Source of the DNA: Phycisphaerae bacterium
GTDB lineage: Bacteria > Planctomycetota > Phycisphaerae > UBA1845 > PWPN01
Reading direction: 5' to 3'
Assembly (NCBI GenBank): GCA_003557125.1
Contig: PWPN01000091.1
Location: 1 to 9,467, forward strand
DNA: 9,467 nt
Part shown: in pieces, positions 5,350-9,467 of the stretch
How positions within the stretch are numbered: the first letter of the stretch is position 1
Layout: every line of letters begins with the position of its first letter
Position numbers and translations under genes: made by a program
Notes under the pieces: generated by a model
Database searches by the model: none
Seen by the model: only the letters and a program-made list of their open reading frames with translations
What the model was told of the DNA's origin: nothing

Positions 5350-5883
5350 ATGCGACACTTTTTGTCCATGATCGTCGCCGCGTCGGCCCTGATGCTCTGG
5401 ACAGGTTGCAGAGACCAGGAAGAACCCGAGATCCCTGCCATACCGGCACCGGCTCCCCCCGTCGTACCGCCTGAACTCGAAGACGAGCCGCCGCATGCTC
5501 CTCAAGAATTCGGCTTACGTTACGAGTCCATCTCGCAGGCTGAGTTGGCGGCCATTGAGGCTGCCGAAGCCTGGCTCAAGATCGTCGACAGCGGACGCTA
5601 CGACGACAGTTGGGAGGAGGCGGCTGCATACTTCCAGCGCGCCGTCCCCAAGGAGAATTGGCAGAGTTCACTCGGTACCGTCCGAACGCCCCTGGGCAGG
5701 GCCGTCGAAAGAAGGCTCCGATCCCGGCAGTACAGGGGTGAACTGCCGGGCGCGCCCGACGGCCAATATGTCGTCATCGAGTACGAATCGAGTTTCCAAA
5801 ACAAGGCGGCAGCCGTCGAGACCGTCACGCCGATGCGCGACGCGGACGGCCGATGGCGCGTTTCCGGCTACTACATCCGATAG
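5350..5883 (+). CDS. DUF4019 domain lipoprotein, 177 aa
   Basis: A probable membrane-anchored periplasmic lipoprotein of unknown function. Residues 1-20 form a short lipoprotein signal (MRHF, then LSMIVAASALML, then WTGC) with the acylated cysteine expected at C20. The -3 residue is Trp, with Leu at -4, so the lipobox is atypical. Residues 21-53 are an acidic, Pro-rich linker (EEPEIPAIPAPAPPVVPPE). Residues 65-177 match DUF4019 as I remember it: AAEAWLKIVDSGRYDDSWEEAA (71-92), AVPKENW, TPLGRAVERR, LPGAPDGQYVVIEY and a C-terminal AAVETVTPM..DGRWRVSGYYIR. That domain usually forms the whole mature protein in secreted or lipoprotein contexts. The gene has its own promoter candidate and strong ribosome site, and ends 191 nt before the aminotransferase, so it is probably monocistronic. 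Confidence 0.85.
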   Translation: MRHFLSMIVAASALMLWTGCRDQEEPEIPAIPAPAPPVVPPELEDEPPHAPQEFGLRYESISQAELAAIEAAEAWLKIVDSGRYDDSWEEAAAYFQRAVPKENWQSSLGTVRTPLGRAVERRLRSRQYRGELPGAPDGQYVVIEYESSFQNKAAAVETVTPMRDADGRWRVSGYYIR

Positions 5884-5977
5884 CATTTCTCCGCGATCCC
5901 GGTACGCACATGGCCGGCGGCCACGTCCGGTGCACCTCAAGGTCAGCCTGGTGGAACAGCCGGGCGGGCCGCGTGGG

Positions 5978-6007
5978 CTGTCCGCTCGGGGGGGCGTCCC
6001 TTATACT
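5978..6007 (+). promoter_or_regulatory. Promoter candidate upstream of aminotransferase
   Basis: TATACT (6002-6007, 5 of 6 to TATAAT) lies 68 nt before ATG 6075. With an 18-nt spacer the -35 would be CTGTCC (5978-5983), only 3 of 6. The -10 is the best in this 191-nt gap, which otherwise shows only a small TGGCC-GGC-GGCCA hairpin (5911-5923) without a T-tract. Confidence 0.4.
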
Positions 6008-6074
6008 GGAAAGGCGCAGCTGATCGGATCGGCGACGATACGGTTCGGTCGCGCGTTTTCCTGCAGGATGCACG

Positions 6075-7244
6075 ATGCCCGCAGAGAGCTCACCCTACGA
6101 ACGCGCGTTTGCGGAATTCCTCGGCGTCGATCATGCCTTCGCCTTCTGGAAGGGACGCGTCGCGCTCTACGCGATCCTTCGCGCCCTGGACGTCGGCCAG
6201 GACGACGAAGTCATCCTGCCGGGCTACACCTGCGTCATGAACGTCAACCCGATCGTCTACGTCGGCGCCCGGCCGATCTACGTCGATATCGAGACCGACA
6301 CTTACAACATCCGGGCGAGCCTGATCGAACCACGCCTCACACCCCGCACCCGGGCGATCATCTGTCAGCATACCTACGGCTACCCGGCCGACGTGGAAGG
6401 CGTCTTGGCCGTCGGACGGCGGCACAACATACCGGTCATCGAGGATTGCTGTCTGTCGCTGGGATCGCGCTACAAGGGGCAGCCTTTGGGCACCTTCGGT
6501 CGGGCAGCCTACTTCTCGTTCCAGTGGAACAAGCCCTATACGACGGGCCTGGGCGGCATGGCTGTCACGTCGGACGCGGGCCTGGCCGAGCGCATCGCCG
6601 ATCTGTGCCGGCAAGAGCGGCAACCCCCCTCGCCGCGCGAAACGATCCTGCTGGCCGCACAGTTGGCTGCTTATCGCACGTTCATCTATCCGCGGACGAC
6701 CGCCCTCGCTCAGAACGCGTTCCGCTGGCTGACCCGCAAGGGGCTCGTCGTCGGCTCGTCGGACACAGCCGAATTCCGCCCGCAGATGGCGGACGACTTC
6801 TTCAAGGGGATCGGGCCGGTCCAGGAGCGATCCGGGCCAAGACAGCTCGGACGACTCGATCGGGCCATCGCGCATCGTCGTCGCATGGCACATCGCTACG
6901 ACGAGCTGTTGGCGGCACACGGCTGGAGGCCGACCTCTCTACCGGAGGGGGCGGAGCCCGCTCTCGTGCGCTATCCCGTACGCGTGGCCGACAAGCAGAA
7001 GGCTCTCGATACAGCCGCATCGCGGTTCGTGGAACTCGGAAGCTGGTTCGAATGCCCACTGCATCCGATCGAGACGCCGTTGGAAGCCTACGATTACGAG
7101 CCGGGCATGTGCCCCGTCGCCGAACGGGCCTGCCGCGAGGTGGTCAATCTTCCGACCCACCCGCGTGCCGACGAGGCCACCGCCCGGCGATCCGTAGCGT
7201 TCGTGGCGTCGATCGGACCGGCGCCGCCGCAAGATACCTCTTGA
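6075..7244 (+). CDS. DegT/DnrJ/EryC1 family PLP-dependent aminotransferase
   Basis: A cytoplasmic sugar-aminotransferase-type enzyme, 389 residues, the normal family length. These enzymes usually transfer an amino group, commonly from glutamate, to a keto-sugar nucleotide for O-antigen, capsule or glycan synthesis; the substrate here cannot be read. Motifs in order: GRVALYAILRAL (27-38), DEVILPGYTC (44-53), RPIYVDIETDTYNI (66-79), HTYGYPADV (99-107), PVIEDC (120-125; D124 should bind the PLP nitrogen), SFQWNK (148-153; K153 is the expected Schiff-base lysine) and GLGGM (158-162). After D124 the sequence is CCLS, not the commoner AAQ or CAH, so a usual substrate/PLP-side residue is replaced. 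ATG 6075 is preceded by AGGA (6065-6068). The beta-helix gene begins 40 nt after the stop. No other nucleotide-sugar gene or glycosyltransferase is visible, so the pathway may continue outside the window or elsewhere. Confidence 0.9.
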   Translation: MPAESSPYERAFAEFLGVDHAFAFWKGRVALYAILRALDVGQDDEVILPGYTCVMNVNPIVYVGARPIYVDIETDTYNIRASLIEPRLTPRTRAIICQHTYGYPADVEGVLAVGRRHNIPVIEDCCLSLGSRYKGQPLGTFGRAAYFSFQWNKPYTTGLGGMAVTSDAGLAERIADLCRQERQPPSPRETILLAAQLAAYRTFIYPRTTALAQNAFRWLTRKGLVVGSSDTAEFRPQMADDFFKGIGPVQERSGPRQLGRLDRAIAHRRRMAHRYDELLAAHGWRPTSLPEGAEPALVRYPVRVADKQKALDTAASRFVELGSWFECPLHPIETPLEAYDYEPGMCPVAERACREVVNLPTHPRADEATARRSVAFVASIGPAPPQDTS

Positions 7245-7284
7245 CATGCAGGGCCGGCTCCGTGCCGTCCCATCAGGGAAGGTT

Positions 7285-9467
7285 ATGAAAAACAGATTCC
7301 AGGCAGGGTGGCCGATCGTTGTCGGAATGTTCTGTGCGATGACGGCGCTGGCGCCACCCGCGACCGCACGCACGCTCTACGTCGCGCCGAACGGCCACGA
7401 CCGAAACAACGGCACCTCCCCTGCCACCGCGCTTCGCACCATTCAGACGGCCGTCAACCGCCTCCGGCCCGGCGAGACCCTCATTCTGGCGCCCGGCGAG
7501 TACCTTCAGCAGTTCGTCGTCCGCCAGAGCGGCACTACCGAGCAGCCCATCACCATCCGGGCAGCCGTTCCGGGGTATTCCGTCGTCCGCGGTTCGGTAC
7601 GCGTCGACGGATTCTCCAAAGTCGAAGGGACGCGCTTCATCTACGCCCGCCGGGTGCCCGAGGCAGTACATCGCATCGTCGAACTCGGCTCGGGAATGGT
7701 CTATCTCGAAGCGCCCGCAGTGGCGGACATGGATCAGTTCCGCCGTTCGTTCCTGTATGACGCGACGAACGGGATGCTCTACGTGCATACCACGGACGGC
7801 GCATCGCCCGACGAACACGTTCTGACCGCGAGTTTATTGCCGGGAAACGGGATTGCGGTCACCGGTTCGCACGTGCACCTCGATGGCCTGGTCATTCGGG
7901 ACTTCTGTCCCGACGGGCGACAAACCGCCGGCCGAGGCTTCGGGATCCGGCTCGAAGGAAGCAACCACCAGGTCCGCAACTGCACGCTTCTGTACAACGG
8001 CGGCGGAATTTCCGTGCACGCCGAAAATATCCTCATCCGTAACAACCTGCTGATCGGAAACATCGATCCTTTCCACGGGGAAACGGGCCAGATCTATGCT
8101 GGACATCGCAGCAGTGATGTGCAGGTGATGAACAACACCGTCCTGGACTCCCCGACCCACGGTATCCGCTTTTATGAGGGCAGCCGGAACGGACAGGCCG
8201 TCGGCAACATCGTCCGAAATGCGCACATCGGCTTGTATTACAAAGCGAGCACCGGCAGACGCAGCGCGACCCGCAACGTCGTCGTGGGCAGCTCGGCATG
8301 GAATTTTCATACCGGGGAGGGGTCCGATCCGCTGTACGAGGACCAGAACACATTTCAGCAGCGTTCCGAATGGAACCAGGCCAATCAGGGCCAGCCGGGG
8401 CCTCGGACGCTCGTATGGGATTCGGATGAGGACGATCCAAGATTCGCCGATCCCGCACACCTCGACTACCGCCTCCAGGGGGACAGCCCCTATCGGAACG
8501 CCGCCCCGGATGGCAGTGCACTCGGCGCATACGACGATGAGCCAAACGTCTTTTTCGTAGGCCCGGATGGGGATGACGCCCACGACGGGCTCAGTGTCGC
8601 GCAAGCATTCCGAACGCTGGCACGCGCCATGGACCAGGCCGGAGCGGGTGTGACGATCTACCTGCTGCCGGGTCATTATGAAGGGACATTCCGCATCGAC
8701 CGTTCGGGCGAGCCAGGTTCCCCCCTCGTGATCCGCGGCCGGGGAGAACAGATGGCCGTCACGCTGGACGGCCTCGAACTGACCGGGGCGGCTCACGTCC
8801 GCATCGAGAACCTCCGCTTCCACGGGTCGGCTGTCATTCGCGGCGCACGGGACATCGAAATCAAGCGGTGCATGTTCTATGACGTGGATGGTGACGCGAT
8901 CGCGATTGACGACAGCCTGCTGGTCTGGGTACGCCGTTCGACAATCTGGGACGCGGTGGGGGCGCCCATCCGCATCGGAGACGGCAGCCGGGCGATCGGG
9001 ATCACCAGCAACATCCTCCACTCGAAAACCGCGACAGCCTTGCACAGCGATGTCGGCCGACAGAACGAGCTTTTCTTCCAATACAACAACTACCTGCCCG
9101 CCCCCGACCAGCCGCTCGTCCGGATCGCGGGGACGCGTATCGACACACTCGCGCAATTGCAAGCGACACTCGGCGTGGAACCGAGCAGCATGTCAACCGA
9201 CCCTCAACTCGTCGATCCCGCCCGTTCACCCGAAATCCATCCCGGCTCGCCATGCGCCGGTGCAGGCGAACAAGGTTATGCCATCGGGGCCGGGAACGCT
9301 CAGTCGATCGAACGCCCCGCGACCATCGAGGAAATCACCCTTCGCGACGCGACGCCGACAACCCTGAGCCTGACCTGGTGGACGCCGCGGACCTCCTCGG
9401 CCAGCTGGCGCGATCCGCTCGGATGGTACGCGAGAGTCCCCGTGACCAGCGAGATTCATTACGGCAC
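7285..9467 (+). CDS. Secreted double right-handed beta-helix protein, 3'-truncated
   Basis: The frame is open from ATG 7285 (AGGGA at 7275-7279) through 727 codons to the right edge. Residues 1-28 are a Sec signal with a core IVVGMFCAMTALA and ATA before the cleavage site. Mature residues from 29 begin a DUF1565-type module (RTLYVAPNGHDRNNGTSPAT, then ALRTIQTAVNRLRPGETLIL), followed by beta-helix coils (NHQVRNCTLLYNGGGISV from 227, ILIRNNLLIGN, VQVMNNTVLDS) and a closing DPRFADP..LDYRLQGDSPYRN (from 384). A second module starts at residue 422 (VFFVGPDGDDAHDGLS, AFRTLARAMDQAG) and closes with DPQLVDP (from 639) and HPGSPCAGAG. From about residue 680, TIEEITLRDATPTTLSLTWW and SEIHYGT resemble an FN3 domain. 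Such folds act as extracellular polysaccharide lyases, epimerases or adhesins; no catalytic motif is certain. It may be co-transcribed with the aminotransferase. Confidence 0.92.
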   Translation, partial: MKNRFQAGWPIVVGMFCAMTALAPPATARTLYVAPNGHDRNNGTSPATALRTIQTAVNRLRPGETLILAPGEYLQQFVVRQSGTTEQPITIRAAVPGYSVVRGSVRVDGFSKVEGTRFIYARRVPEAVHRIVELGSGMVYLEAPAVADMDQFRRSFLYDATNGMLYVHTTDGASPDEHVLTASLLPGNGIAVTGSHVHLDGLVIRDFCPDGRQTAGRGFGIRLEGSNHQVRNCTLLYNGGGISVHAENILIRNNLLIGNIDPFHGETGQIYAGHRSSDVQVMNNTVLDSPTHGIRFYEGSRNGQAVGNIVRNAHIGLYYKASTGRRSATRNVVVGSSAWNFHTGEGSDPLYEDQNTFQQRSEWNQANQGQPGPRTLVWDSDEDDPRFADPAHLDYRLQGDSPYRNAAPDGSALGAYDDEPNVFFVGPDGDDAHDGLSVAQAFRTLARAMDQAGAGVTIYLLPGHYEGTFRIDRSGEPGSPLVIRGRGEQMAVTLDGLELTGAAHVRIENLRFHGSAVIRGARDIEIKRCMFYDVDGDAIAIDDSLLVWVRRSTIWDAVGAPIRIGDGSRAIGITSNILHSKTATALHSDVGRQNELFFQYNNYLPAPDQPLVRIAGTRIDTLAQLQATLGVEPSSMSTDPQLVDPARSPEIHPGSPCAGAGEQGYAIGAGNAQSIERPATIEEITLRDATPTTLSLTWWTPRTSSASWRDPLGWYARVPVTSEIHYG

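Noticed and set aside
5495..7288. A 597-codon plus-strand frame spanning the lipoprotein end and the aminotransferase
   Set aside because: It is out of frame with two proteins showing clear family motifs, and its product is Arg/Ser/Pro-rich without recognisable motifs.
7834..9162. A 442-codon minus-strand open frame across the beta-helix gene
   Set aside because: It lies opposite a coherent plus-strand protein with a signal peptide and recognisable modules; long antisense frames are expected in GC-rich coding DNA.

Overview
The window looks like high-GC DNA from a Planctomycetota bacterium. The evidence is indirect. Intergenic DNA carries short palindromic repeats whose translations read GETPVPP, PLPHGRGSD and PSRDREGA, peptides I associate with planctomycete genomes. 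The gene content also fits: a stand-alone SpoIIE-type phosphatase, a DUF4019 lipoprotein, a DUF1565 beta-helix protein and a GH172/DUF2961 relic. No 16S or other marker is present, so this assignment is an inference.

Layout, all genes on the + strand: (1) 2-916, the 3' part of an unrecognised gene cut by the left edge; (2) 917-1235, a repeat cluster; (3) rsmA/ksgA, 1236-2099; (4) 2100-2284, a second repeat cluster with the same modules inverted; (5) 2285-3481, a secreted protein of unknown function; (6) 3482-3733, an intergenic stretch with another dispersed repeat; (7) 3734-4636, a PP2C/SpoIIE phosphatase; (8) 4780-5058, a decayed C-terminal fragment of a GH172 (DUF2961) glycosidase; (9) an AT-rich island with a strong intrinsic terminator and a promoter candidate; (10) 5350-5883, a DUF4019 lipoprotein; (11) 6075-7244, a DegT/DnrJ/EryC1 aminotransferase; (12) 7285 to the right edge, a large secreted right-handed beta-helix protein with two DUF1565-type modules and the start of an FN3-like domain.

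The genes do not form one obvious pathway. rsmA is housekeeping. The aminotransferase and beta-helix gene are only 40 nt apart and could be co-transcribed; nucleotide-sugar amination plus a secreted polysaccharide-type beta-helix suggests a cell-surface or extracellular glycan role. The other genes are separated by large gaps and probably have their own promoters.

I see no convincing new defence, mobile or RNA-guided system. The most interesting signals are the mosaic inverted repeat modules bracketing rsmA, the GH172 relic with an apparent in-frame deletion, the duplicated beta-helix architecture, and the terminator/promoter/structured-leader cluster before the lipoprotein gene.
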